The position numbers and the translations under genes are program-made. The notes below the pieces were generated by a model. The model had not been told where the DNA came from. It did no database searches and saw only the letters and a program-made list of their open reading frames with translations. A DNA stretch of 64,000 bases from Nephromyces sp. MM_2019 (Eukaryota > Apicomplexa > Aconoidasida > Nephromycida), in NCBI GenBank assembly GCA_015657535.1, contig JADHZB010000090.1, positions 1 to 64,000 on the forward strand, given 5' to 3'. Positions 39,501 through 51,940 of the stretch are shown piece after piece; positions within the stretch are counted from its first letter, which is position 1; each line of letters opens with the position of its first letter.

Positions 39501-42381
39501 TGTGCAAATCTATCATTTTTAGAATATTTTGAGATCGTTAGCGCCAGCTAGTAGACCACGATTCCTGTAATCACTATTTATATACTGTGCTGCAGAAATT
39601 AGAAAAAAGGTTTCTGCAGCATGAAACTTTGTGCTGCTGTGGCATGGCATCTTCCTTGAGTGCTTCTTGCTTATTTAACACATTTTCGTATTACAAACCC
39701 TAGCGCATGCTGGAGCTTTGCTCCAGGCGAAACAGAAATTATTTAAATGTGCCTGCCACCACACCCAACAATACATAATTTAAGGTACATTAGCAAAATT
39801 AGGAGTAAGAACTCTGCATGGAGGCATAAAACAGTGTCCCTGCAGCTGGTACACCTTGTTTTATGTCACATGAAATTAACCGAATATTTTTACTGTAGCA
39901 TATTACTTTTTCAAAGTTCTCAGGGTACGCTGGCCTTTCAACAACAGTCCTCTCTATTCATACAGCCCTTTGAACCCGCATAATCTTTGTAATCCGTTCT
40001 TTTGATACTCCAGGAAAAAGGATGCATCTCTAGCATATATGTAACGCGATATCTCTCAAACATGCTTTCCGATTCGGAATTGTAGGCGACCTAGGCGTGG
40101 TTCACAAAAGAACTACGTTATGCGCTACGTGGCACCTACCTGAAACTCATACATACCTACTTTACGAGTGAAAATGTCTGCAAAAAATTTTAAAGCTTTT
40201 TTTCAGACACAACTACGTTTTAATGCTACTAAATGATGTAATGTCATACACTTTAAGCGATCTAAGTACGAAACCATATGAATGAATACGCCTTAATTGC
40301 CTAATGGCTACACTGGCCAGTTTCCATGATTCCAGTAATTTAGGGTGTAATATTTTTATATGAAATGCCCAAACTTAAGACGACGACCCTGCGTAACTTC
40401 CGCAAAAAGGTCATCGGAACATACAGGATTACCCTACTTAAAAAACCCAAGCTCTGCAATTAAATTATCGACGAATGTCCTTAAAATACCACGGTTCTGA
40501 TTATAACCAAAGTTCTTAAGGCAAAAATAGGCTGAGCTGAGTATTGGATGTTCTACCTAACCTTTAATAAGAAAACACAAGTATGTAAGGTGGTACTAGG
40601 ATATTTCTTGGTACAACTTCTTTACTTGCCTTATCGTCACCAACGTAGAAGCACTATATCAGGAAAATTTATGCACTTCTGAATGTTGAAACAAACTGAC
40701 TTGCTAGCTAAAAATTCTGGCTAATGCTGCCTTAACTGCGAGGCTATTGGAGGCATTTGCACAACATAAGCTCCGCAATAGGGTTTGGCAGTGTAGCTGA
40801 AGAAAGCTACACAGTAACCTTAATACATAACCAGTGTAGCTAAAAAATTTGTTTGTTGTATCAAAGCTCTACGATATCACTCAATCAATGATAGCGGCAT
40901 TCTGGTGAGGCCATAACTCAGCTTGCGGACCATCCTTGAGCTCCTTACAGCGAGTCGGACTTTTGACTGTGTGAAGACTTTTTGTAGCCTGCAATAGCTT
41001 CGTCACATTGCGCAAGGGCGGAGCAAGTTTGACAGTTCCATTATCAAAGACACCCCGTTTTGCTCCCAGGAAGTGCCTTTTTTTTGAAGCTCAGCGTTGT
41101 TGCGGCGAACTATCATTGGAATGATCATTGAAGCGTGGACAGCACTGTATTCATATTGTTTTAAGGAGCCCGCTTGTGATACAATCACAAACATATTTTA
41201 AGGCTACGCTTTTATGGGGGCTGTGTGATTGTCTCTCATTGCCCTACATTACGTGTCGACTTTTTACTTTTCACAATTCTTATCATTCTGCTATTTGGTT
41301 GTTGACCTAAAACGCATATAAGACGCGGTCTGCAGCTTTGAAGTAGAGATATCGGATATGTACAAAGGGGCTAACTTGCAAGCTTACAAGTTAATATCAG
41401 ATTTTCAGATTAAAAAATAAAGAATAGGTAGAAAAACATCGAAAAACTCTGAAAAAACATCAAAAAACGTGGGCTACCTAACCATGAGGTCCAAGTATCT
41501 TTAGCCTCTGTGATGATGATGATTGCCATGTTCTGTCTCTTTATAAAGCGCTTTATTTATTTTTTCTATAAGTACTCTAAAGTAGCAAACTCAAATAGTG
41601 TCTTCAAAGACCCATTGCTTCGGCAAGTACTGTTTTGACTTTCTGCCTTATATTTGTTTCGTGCCTATTTTTGATTTTCTGCAGCTTATATAATTTATTA
41701 CGAAGCTCTCTAGTGTTGGAGCCATGTAAGCATTGATCGTTTAATCTCAAAAGTACCTGTGAAATACGCTTATTACTAGGATAGGGTCAGTCTTTGCTGC
41801 AAAGGTTCTCGGCTTAAGATGCCCCTTGTCTTAGCATGGTGATCAAACACTTTGTGATGGAGATTGTTTTAAGCTGTATTGCTTTATTTAGAGAGTTGCA
41901 ATTCTTTCTTGGCGATACCTTGAAGTTTTTTGAGGCACCTACGGACTTTCCTACGTGTCTAAAGCCACTTTCATAGCTTGGGAAAATGAGTTTTGTTCTA
42001 TTTTAGTAAATAAAAGCCCGTAAGTTACATGGACTTCAACATTTTGCTTTGAAAAGTAATATATATGCAGAGTTTATAACTATTTACTTGGAGTAGGCCA
42101 CGCAGCTTTTAAATGCTATATTTTTTGGCTGCAGTATGCTTCAAATTTTCCGCATTGCGTGATTTAATTAGATAGTAGCTGCTTCCAGGCACCCTATATA
42201 GAAATTATTTATTCCGTTTCTACCCTCAAAGTCTTTATGAGCTCAGTATATATGTTCTTTGGGGCTCTTTGATTTTTCCTAACGTATTACTATATAGCTT
42301 TTCCACATAATATCTTAATATAATGCGGGGGTTATTACTTTTGAAATAGCTTTAAGAAAGGTTTACCATTGTAGTTTCCTG
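36596..42381. other. Intergenic DNA, no supported gene
   Basis: The top strand changes from T-rich to A-rich near 37 kb and back to T-rich near 41 kb, which hints at a minus-strand transcription unit in between, but I find no coding series. Short ATG frames at 36824-37030 (+) and 41194-41003 (-) lack motifs. An imperfect A-rich tandem repeat of about 11 bp lies at 41430-41468. Confidence 0.55.
41430..41468. repeat. Short A-rich tandem repeat
   Basis: Four imperfect copies of about 10-11 bp based on GAAAAACATC, just upstream (about 0.9 kb) of the DDT/WHIM gene. Confidence 0.7.
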
Positions 42382-45300
42382 ATGACTTTTTCCCGAGGTC
42401 GGCCGCCTTCGCGCAGTACTCTGCTTTCTATTCCTACTTTGTCTCAATCAAAAGATAAGTCTAGGGGAGGAGATGAGGTTGCTCATCTTAATAAGACTAA
42501 GCAGAATAATTTGAATATACGCGAGAAGAAAATATTATGTCCTCCCCGCCGAGATGAAAAGGCTTCTGCATCTCGTGGTGCAAGCAGCGAGCGCTCAGCA
42601 TCACTTTCTTCGCTTCTTGGTGGGAAATCCTCAGAAGGGAGGTTACATCTTCCACCTCTGCGGCGCCCTCCTGATGGCTCGAATATTCGTACCGTAGAGA
42701 ATCCTCATTTTGTCACCCTTTGCCGTTTCCTTAATATATTCGACGGATTGCTCAACTTATCATGGAATTTCTCTGATATAATCAACTGTGTGGAGACGAA
42801 CCTGCCCGCTGATGAGTTTACTCGGAGCCTTTTCCTGCGTCTCTTTAACCTTATGGGGAAGCGTGCAACCCCAAATGTGATCATAGAAAGGCTTTTAGAA
42901 AGATTTACAAAGGAAAGGAAGGAAGATTATGACTTCGAATTCTTGCTTGGTTCTGATTGCTGTGAAAATTTGTTATCTGAAAAAGAATGGCACGAACTAA
43001 TGCCTCATCAGGTAAAGGTAGAAGCTTAATTTCTTGGGCCCAATTTCTGCCTTGTGTTTTGCAAATTTTTGAATACGCTTTATTGCCAGGGTTTTAGAAA
43101 TGTTTCGGAATTCATTTGTGCAGTTGCCATTGGAATTTTTTCTGGCTGTCAGCGAATTACTTTGAAGAAGCTTTGAATTTGCTATGACCTGCTGTCGATT
43201 TTTTGGGTTTTTTCACATTCACCACGCCTGGACATGATGATTTGTTGAGTTATCTTTATCTGAAAACTGTACTTTTTTGCTTTAATTTCTCCTTTTGCAG
43301 TTTTACGGAGAAATTTTCATTTGTTTTTTTTGAAAACGCTTCTCTAATGGGATTCTTGCGCATTTCAAGTATATATAACTCCAAAATAGAGCTATAAAAT
43401 ATATCCTGTGCGTTATCTCATCAATAGTTTTGATAAGCAATATCCCGCTCTTCAAATTATAGTTGTGCTGCATATTAATAATGTGGAAAATAGCGGTTTT
43501 TTCATCTTGAAGATTGTATTTGATTTTAGCCTTTTTTCGATTTTCTGGAAAAAATATTTCAGCGTCTTCGGATAATTCGAATTGTGCTAAACATTACTTT
43601 GGGAGAAAGTGCTCAAATTCAAAAGGTAACTGAATAATTCTAGCCGTTTGCCGCGAATTTTGAATGCATAATTTGTAGAAATTCCCATACTTACAAGGTC
43701 GATGACTAAACTTAGACGAATAAATTTCTTATTATCCTATCTTTTTCTGCTTTCTAATCTACGTGTGGTATTCACACGCATCACATCTTTTTGTTCTGAT
43801 TTTTTTTCACGTTGTAATACCTGATTGATGATATTGAAATTTTTATTTTGTCTTCTTCAATCTCTTTTTTTGCCTTTGAATAGCAGTTTCACTGAGTATA
43901 GTAGCAAATTTGGGTATACTGCTAGCCTAAGCATTTTGAAGTGATAAAATCTGCGTTTTTTTGCTTTACAGTATGTGAGATAGGAAGAAAAAAGTGACTG
44001 ATGGCTCTACGAATTGTGGGATTGTGTGCCTGTGCGGCAGTTCTCAGGTGTATTTTGAGATAGTCAATTTTCTTCTTGCATTACGGCATAAAGTTTGAAA
44101 ATAGTTACTCTTAAGGGTGCTCAATGACAGTGTTTTTCAGAAGATTCTTGAGGCTGAGAAGCAGAAATCTTTATCGTCTTTTTTAATATATAAAATGAGT
44201 GTATTTGCGTCGTTTTTCGGCTTTAATTGTAGAGGTGATTTGAATACTGCTCCGACTCTCTAGTTTTTTACGTGTTTTCTTGCATTGTTGCAACATTATT
44301 CGTTACGTTTTTAGCAAGTTTTCCAAGTATTACTGTGTCAAAGCAGTAAGACTTGTTTAATAAGATAAGAAATTTGATGTTTTATAATGGAATTTTTTGT
44401 TCTTTTATGTGTTTTTTACGCAGGCTCTTGAAGATAAAAGTGTTAATATTTGTGATGAAGATACTGGTTTCATCGCCAAAGATAAAAATGGAGATACCTA
44501 TTGGTTCATATCAGAGAAGAACAATGAAGCAAGCTTTAAACTTTATAGAGTTAGTTTTTTTTATTTTCAATTCCCCCCGCTTTTTTTTTGAGGATGGGTG
44601 TGATAAAGCGAAGTAATCATCTTGTGATTCACGGCTATAGGCACTATCCTTTTTTATGATGCTTTTCGATTGGGTAAAAAGTCGAATTTCTTCAATACCT
44701 TCACAAGTTGTAGGGAGCTAAAGTAAGCTGTTTTTCCGTTGTTATTCAGGAAATTACGGAAAGCGTTATATTTGAAGTGCTAGCCGATGATACTATAATT
44801 CTAGAGAACATTGCAGAGAGTATGATACAGGTATGATAACGCTGCTGACTCGAATTGAATGCTGCCCTCTAGAGGCTAGTACTAGCTAAAACCCTCCACC
44901 TCTTCAATCTACCTATCTATGCCCATTTTTCTAGGCGAAAATGCGTAAAAATTTCTCTTTGTGCATGTCTTGAACTTCTTTAATATATACTGTGCGTGAG
45001 CCTTTAGTACAACTCATCAATTTTGCTTCTGTTATGAATAGTAAATGCTACCTTTAACTTCATTTATTTTTAGCGCTACATATTACCTATTTGAAAGGAA
45101 GCAAAAAGTGTAGCTACTGGATTCTCCTCGTTTTAAAACACTCTTTGCTCAGCTTTTTCCTGCTCACGTAACGCGTGTATATAGTATGTTTGGAGCTTTA
45201 TTATAGCAAAAAGTGATGCAAAGTAGCAAAGCAGATTATGCGTATTTTGATATGAATCTCGTTAAACCACAATTTTTTAGCTTTCACATCGATCACCACT

Positions 45301-47871
45301 TGTAGAGCAAAGTGTACCGGAAATGTTTTGGGGATAGTTGAATTTTACAATGGGAGTAGGGCTGAGACATGACTGAAAAGCGTGCTTTTCATTCATAGAG
45401 GGTCTGTTATGCGTGTATGTGTGTGGATTTTTCGTGTTTGAGCGTTTTTCGTGTTGCTTGGATGATGAGGAACTTTTGTTTTGTTTTTGGTGCCTGGAGG
45501 CTGTGGATCTTATCGATATCATCACATTTTAAAATCTATATTATCCCTAGGTGCTCTCCATATATATATATATATATATATATGTATCTCTCTCTCTTGT
45601 TAAATTTATGGAAAATTGCATTCCAAATGTTACGGATATTGCAGTATAACAAGTATTGTGGTGATTATTAGAGACTTTTTTGATATCCAGAAATGCTTCT
45701 TCATGCCTGTTTCTCTTGTCAAATACATCCTTGAATGATATCTTTGAGCCCGTTATGGGATGTCTAACATGTAATTTTCAGGATAAAGGCATGAGGGTCA
45801 TTGGGGAAACTTTGAAAGCGAAACACCAGTCAATCTTGTCATATGAAAAAGCAAGGTCACGTGCTGCACGGCAGCATAAAGCAATGGCTAGACAGCTTGA
45901 AAGTTTGAGTTTAGGAAGTTCTTGGGAAGTTTGTAAGTAGAAGGTTTTTTTTCTTTGCTTTTTCATCTTCACATTATGGATAGTGATGTGCGTATGCCAC
46001 GAGAAAGAGTTTTAAAAAATTGGAATGTAATTTCTATGAAACTAGGCTTTATTCTCTTTCATATTCCTGCTTGATAATTGCTGAAGTGTATGCTTTATCA
46101 GAGGCCTGCATTGTTTCCTTACTTTTGATTTTTTCTGGTCTGCAGCACATGCCAAACGCTCTGAAAGATTGAAGAATTTTGATTACACGTTTAGTGCATA
46201 TGATGAAGCTATCAATCGAGCAGAGAGGGCTAGCCGTTATGGTAAAGTGGCTAACGAAGATTTGGAGACTTATCAAGCAGGCGAGCTGGTGAGTTTGCTT
46301 TTTTTGAAGTTTTTGCTCAAATTCTGGTTATAAAAAGTAATTGGAGCGGCCGTGATATTTGTGTTAGGTATTGTGTATGGGATAATTTTGACGTTTAGGA
46401 TGCTGTAATTGAAATTTATGCGATTTGGAATGAACTTGAAGGAGAAAAAGTTTCAGCAGAATCTCAAAAAATCGAGACAAAATTCTTTTTTAAGCGGTTA
46501 AGTGAGATGTCAGTATCTTGTTAAAACTTCAGAACAAGCAGATTATGCACTTGGCAGCATAGTATTTTAGGAAAATTGCATGGGTCTGATAGTGTCATGA
46601 TCGTTTATGAGATATCTTATTATTTCGATACTCGTAGCTATTTTTCCTAGCCATCCAAGGCTTGCTCTTATTTTATGAAATCTTTTCTCAGTGTTTAGCT
46701 GAAAATATGACGCTAAGGCGTTTTTCTAGATATTTTATTGATTTTTGCTGTTATGCTGAAATGCAGGGGTTTACCAAGCGTTCTTTTGAAAGTTCTCAGG
46801 ATAGACGGAATGCCAGATTGGCCGCTAGAAATGCGATAAAAGTATGTCCTTGAAAATTTTCGTCATCATTTCTTCTTTGCCTCTGTTTTTTATTCATGCC
46901 AATATATTTAGTTTCGTCTTCTTTGTCAGGGATATGAACTTGAATGGGTTATTTTGTTAGAATGAAGCTATTTATGTTGTTTTTTTATGCTTGATTCCTT
47001 CCAAAAAGAGGTTAAACTTCATGCTGCAATCATCTGGAAGTTTTTTATTTTTTTGGAATTTTTTTTTGCCACGCAGGAGCAGTACCGTAGTCAGGATGAT
47101 GGTGTCGTTGATGATGAGAAGCCCCCAGTAATGGAGGGCTCATCAGCTGTAAATGGTTTTGCTGCAAAAGAAGGCTACCATGCTTCTATAGTACCTTTTG
47201 ATGAAAATGCGATAATAGGTCATGAAGTTTACCGAAATGCTCCTAATAGAGCAAAGCGAAAACGGCTTCGGCGAAGTTTTGCTCCGAGCAGTTTCACAGT
47301 ACCGCCACAGTCTGATGCCTCAAAACGGCAGCGTCGTTTAACAGCTCGCTATGCAGAGTTCTTAGAAGGGTCTGATCCTGAAGAAAGAAATGTCGAGTAC
47401 AAAAGACCATCATCAGGACGTTCTCGTCGGGGAAATTTGCCCCAAAAAATAAAAAGTTCACAGCATGACGTACGCTTTATCGAGACCTATGCTGGAGAAC
47501 CATATTTCCCAGGAAATAATAATTCAAACGACCATACTAGTAACAATCCTCCCTCTAACCCACTGTCCTCTACACCTGATTCTATAAGTTCCAGGAGGTC
47601 CCGATCGTCATCGTTGTCATCTTCGTCGCTCTCATCAGTACTTTCATCGTCACTATCATCATCTGTATCCTCACTTTCGCGTAGCTCTTCTGCTAGCTCC
47701 AATACTTCTCGCTTCTCCCAAGAAACTGGGACAGTTGACAACAATTTTTTTTTTGCAGCAGATTCTACGAATAACGATGTAATCGAAAACAACGAAAAAT
47801 TAGAGAGTGATGGTGCCGCGGACACCTCAACTTATGCGCAACAAGATTCCACCAAAGTAGATAGCGCATGA
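42382..47871 (+). CDS. DDT/WHIM-domain chromatin protein, RSF1/CECR2-like (eight exons proposed)
   Basis: Proposed exons are 42382-43011, 43563-43625, 44424-44549, 44750-44830, 45782-45932, 46146-46288, 46767-46841 and 47077-47871. Phases agree throughout, giving 687 residues. Residues 1-103 are basic and Ser-rich. Residues about 104-231 resemble a DDT region (NPHFVTLCRFLNIFDGLLNL ... FTRSLFLRLFNLMGK, then RLRIIRIVLNITLGES). Residues 232-300 carry a WHIM-like motif, GFIAKDKNGDTYWFISEKNN, comparable to GRDKDGxxYW in RSF1 and CECR2. These proteins are accessory subunits of ISWI remodelling complexes that position nucleosomes. A basic, Arg-rich region and a long Ser-rich tract (about residues 590-640) make up the C-terminus. 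No PHD finger or bromodomain is visible. An extra phase-0 exon beginning at 46399 is possible. RSF1 orthology is not proven. Confidence 0.8.
45561..45597. repeat. (TA)n followed by (TC)n microsatellite
   Basis: A run of TA (45561-45583), a short spacer and a run of TC (45587-45597), in an intron of the DDT/WHIM gene. Confidence 0.95.
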
Positions 47872-50800
47872 GGTCCTGTTACCGAGGATTCTTCTATCCC
47901 TTCGATAGTTTATCCAAATTCTTTGGCAGGGTTTCCACCATATGGCAGTGTTTCTTCATTTTATGCGCTGTAATTTTATATAAAGGTTATTATTTAAAAT
48001 TAAAAATTACAGCGAAAAAAAAGCGAAATATTCAAAGAGTTTATCACTCAGAAACTCCCACTAAGAAAGGTATCTTGTCAGTTTTCTCTGTGGAACTGCA
48101 TTCGCCTGTTAAGCTGTTTTGCTTCCAAGTAATGATGCCGCAGGAGTGGCGTCTGCTAAGCACTGACCAATCCTCTGTTAAGCTTTGCGTGCATTGTCTT
48201 GGTTAGTACTGTAGTAGTACATTGGATTTTCATATTAAGTAGGACTTTTATCTTGCTCCGCAAATTAATGTGGCAATGTCTGGAGCTGTAGTCCTATGGA
48301 TAGGAAATTTATAAATTCCATAGTTTTGAGCGAGATACTCCCGCGGTAATGAGTGCTACCTCATTAAAAAGTGGTTGTTCTTATTAATTTTTTTTTTAAC
48401 TACTCTTCATTGAATCCGAATTTTAGCTAGTTGCTAGGGTTTCCAGCCCTTCTCGAATGTGCTACCAGCCTTAGAATGTGGTGTTCTATGGGCTTCTCAG
48501 CTGTTACGCCTCCATGTTACATAGCGAGGTATATGGATACCTTTCAGGTTTACACTATTCGAGTCGCGCACGTAGCTAAAATGAAGCTTTACTTGGAGGG
48601 ATTTGGGCGTGGCTTTTGTAGGGATTGGTGTGTGTTTCTACAAGGGATTTGTGTTTCTAGGAGGACCGCCCTGCGAATGATATAATCGTAGTGTATTCCT
48701 CCTAGCTGGTGGCGCAAGTTGTGTGCGCATTACTTGGAGAACAGTGAAGATTTTGTTCGAAATATGCTTATGCCAGCTCTAACTGCTGTCTTTGACGTGG
48801 AAATTCAAGTTTGCTCAATGCTAAACTGGATATCTTTCTAAATCGCCTGTGGTGGCTGTTTGTTCTTGTACGGTAGCCTCTACTGAATTGTGAGTAACAG
48901 CCGAGTTGCTCAAAATTCAACTAGGTATTTCCAAGCTTAGAAGAAAACTAGGGGAGAATTTCATGTTTAAGTTAAGGTCTAGTAGGCTATCGGGACATTC
49001 CTTACAAAGACCCTCAAGGCCTTGATTAAGAACTAACGAGAAGTTCGTTGCTCGTATATATTAGCGAAACTTTCACTGCCTCTGAAAAATGCTAATCGTA
49101 CGCTTGATTATATTTCGTACCAACTTTAGCGCTGCAGTAGCACCTGCGTCTCGAGTGAGTTGGCAGCCCATCTCTCTGTCCCCACGCGTAGGGCTTAACA
49201 GCGTGAACGAGATAAAAATGTCTGTCAATAGCAGGAAACCTGCGATATCCATATCATAGCGAAAAGGTCCTCCTATGCTACTGAGGTCGTCAATACGTCT
49301 ATTAGCGCAAAATAAAAAGCAGTGAACACTAAAATCCATTTAGATGATAGCAAAACTCTCAGTCCATAGGTTTACGTTGTGTGTAAACTAGCTCAGAAAA
49401 CAAGGCAGAACTCAAAGGAAGGCGCTCTATGACATTTTCCTTAACCCTAGACTACTATCGTGACTATTACACCTTTAAGCCGCCTGACCTTGAAAGATTA
49501 AGCAGATATTGCTGCATACAACTAACGCGCCGCGACACTTGCTCCCAGAGGCTGCCGCAAGTTTTATTTTACACTGTCTCCAAGATTTATTTTATTAAAT
49601 GCTTGAAATGCACACATGCACACAAGCATTAGCGCGCATAGAAAACACTAGCAGATTGTAATTCTGTTTCGATTTATTTCAAACTCTGAGCAAGCCTCCT
49701 CAAACACCTGCTAAATGTATAGCTGCAGATGTTCTATTTACACAAAGTGGGTCATTTTTCTGATAATTCGGTGTATTCATGAGCTACTCCAACGATGAAA
49801 AAAGTAAATTTAAGGTCAAAACCACCTCGCCATCCATTGAAACGGAAAAGCAATTTTTTTCGGTAACTCAGGTTGACTTGCAAAGAGCAGAATTGGAAAA
49901 AAAGTATCTGAAGCCCTCCTTGAATAGCAAAAGATTAGGAAAAAACCCTTGCAAATTCCTCAAAAAAGCAAATAACTATTTTGCGATACTTTAACTGCTA
50001 CATGCAAGGCATAAGAATATGCTAGTTGCCAAAACCGGCGCCCGAGTAGGTCGTCTACAAAGTACATGACTTCTCAATTAACCTTAATGGGATATTTCTA
50101 TTGGAAAGCTTAGGGACATCCTATCGCCTTATGCATATACAGGCTCCCAGAAATCGTGGTAGTTCAGATTAATAATTCTACGGAGAGCGCGAGACTGCTT
50201 ACATTATCGAATAGTGGCAAGAAATTAGCCTTATCTTAAGCTGTAAGGAAACCTTGCTATAAAACCGCCGCATAAAATTGATATAAACGCACTGAAAGCT
50301 TGGGGTGCTTCTGTAATATCAATCGCTGAAACTCTTTCAATTTAGCAGCAATTTGAAGCTACGGGGCGCATGGTAGTTTTCAGCGTAGCGACAGAGCACA
50401 ATGTTGAGGGCAGGGTCATAAAAGGAATGACGTCTAACAAAAAGCAGCGGTACAAGCTATTTTTCTATAATGAAAGAAGAGGAAGGAAACCACACACTGA
50501 AAAAATACTCAGTAATTTATACAAATAATTCCATTGTACAGCGAAAGGCAAATTAATAAAGCAAACACACTGCAGTAATACTGAGCACTTGAACATGCAG
50601 TAACAGGCTGCAACAGGTTTTTACCTTGCGACTAATGCAATTAACAAATTGTGACAACTTAAATTTAAGGTAACGAAGAAGGAAAACAACAAACCCCAAA
50701 AACTGCAAACTCAAAGGAAGTGAATACGATGAAATATATGCCTGCAAAGCGTTTTGATGACCCCAAGTACCAAGACATTCCAAGCCATTATCAATGAAAG

Positions 50801-51940
50801 CATAGAAATTCAGCCAAGACACGCTTTCCTACAGTGAATACTTAATAAAAGTAATCTCTGCTCCCTAAGCTGATATCCCAAGGTATTATTAAGACTTCTT
50901 GAAGACGTAAGAAGCTTTAAAAAAGAAAAGAGAAAACTCAAAAGTAAGTGTCTTCTCTTCGAGACTATAGGTTTAGTAAAGAGTTAGTATCTTCATAATA
51001 CAATGGCAGTTAATCAAACAATAAGGTCAACGATAAGACTCCTTATGAGCTGCCTGCAAAAGTTAGAAAATCATTATAGAGGGAAACAATGAGCAAAACA
51101 GTATCTCCACAGAGCACACACACACATACACACATACACACATACACACACGCACACACGCACACATTGTGGTGAATATATATATATATACATGCAGGGG
51201 GTATACATAATTTTTCAGGTAAAAAAAAAATAGGCTTAAGATATATATAGAGTGGAAAAGATAAGAAGAAGATGACAAGCTTATACTTAGTTTAAAGGTA
51301 ATGCTCAAAAGAGTGGCTCATTCCAGATAAAGTAGAAGCACGCTGTGTTTTAAAACAAAGGGAATCAAATACTAGTTCAAAAAAGTTGAGTAATTAAATA
51401 ATAAACACCAAAAATTAGTCGGAAAAGCCATAAAAATTCGAAAAACCTTCAACTCTTTGGACAAAAATAAAGAAAAAGAGGGTCGTGTGACATCTTAAGG
51501 GATACCTAAACTAAACGAAAAGCAAAATTTTTTTTCGCAATTAAAATTTCATCAATAAGATAGATTTTACAGTATTAAAAACCAAAAAAATACGAAGGAA
51601 TCACGTGGAAAAAAAACAGTATTAATGCAGTTTCATAGAGTAAACCATCAAATCCTTCGCATATTCCAAAGAAAAAGCTAAAGAAACTACAAAAAAAGCA
51701 TCCATCACATCACTTGCCATTATAGAATGGCAAAAGCTACCTCCAAAGAGGCGAAATCTAGTCATATATGTATAATATTTAATCAAACAATGACACACTT
51801 CAGTAAAGCCTTGCCCCAACTATTAAATACATGTTTACTATTACCAACCACGGCAAGCAGTACTATGTAGAATCAGCATTCGGTCCGGAACAAGAAAGCT
51901 TCATAAACGCATAAAAAAAAAGCTATTAATTTCCCCCATT
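47872..51940. other. Convergent intergenic region, no supported gene
   Basis: Lies between the 3' ends of the DDT/WHIM gene (+) and the AP2 gene (-). The top strand shifts from T-rich to A-rich near 48.5-49 kb. A short plus-strand ATG frame at 49779-49994 is Lys/Ser-rich and likely reflects the A-rich composition. Microsatellites lie near 51.1-51.2 kb. Confidence 0.6.
51114..51190. repeat. Compound (CA)n / (TA)n microsatellite
   Basis: Interrupted CA repeat with TA and CG variants (51114-51166) followed by TA repeat (51175-51190). It lies in the probable 3' flank of the AP2 gene. Confidence 0.95.

Noticed and set aside
39970..39985. TTTGAACCCGC, a possible reverse-strand tRNA T-loop
   Set aside because: The flanking bases do not form a 5-bp T-stem and no cloverleaf can be drawn.
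41003..41194. 63-residue ATG frame on the minus strand
   Set aside because: Composition is plausible but I found no partner exons with matching phase and no motif. The only nearby acceptor would imply an intron of about 18 bases.
46399..46510. Possible extra exon of the DDT/WHIM gene after a GTTTAG acceptor
   Set aside because: It is open in phase 0, but the only donors before its stop (for example TCA|GTATCT) are weak, and the flanking exons already join in phase without it.
47487..47825. 112-residue minus-strand frame rich in Asp/Glu/Ser over the DDT/WHIM last exon
   Set aside because: It is the complement of the TCA/TCG-rich serine tract of the real gene, which automatically reads as acidic codons on the other strand.
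49779..49994. 71-residue Lys/Ser-rich plus-strand ATG frame
   Set aside because: A-rich top strand favours Lys/Asn/Ser frames. No splice context, motif or flanking gene model supports it.
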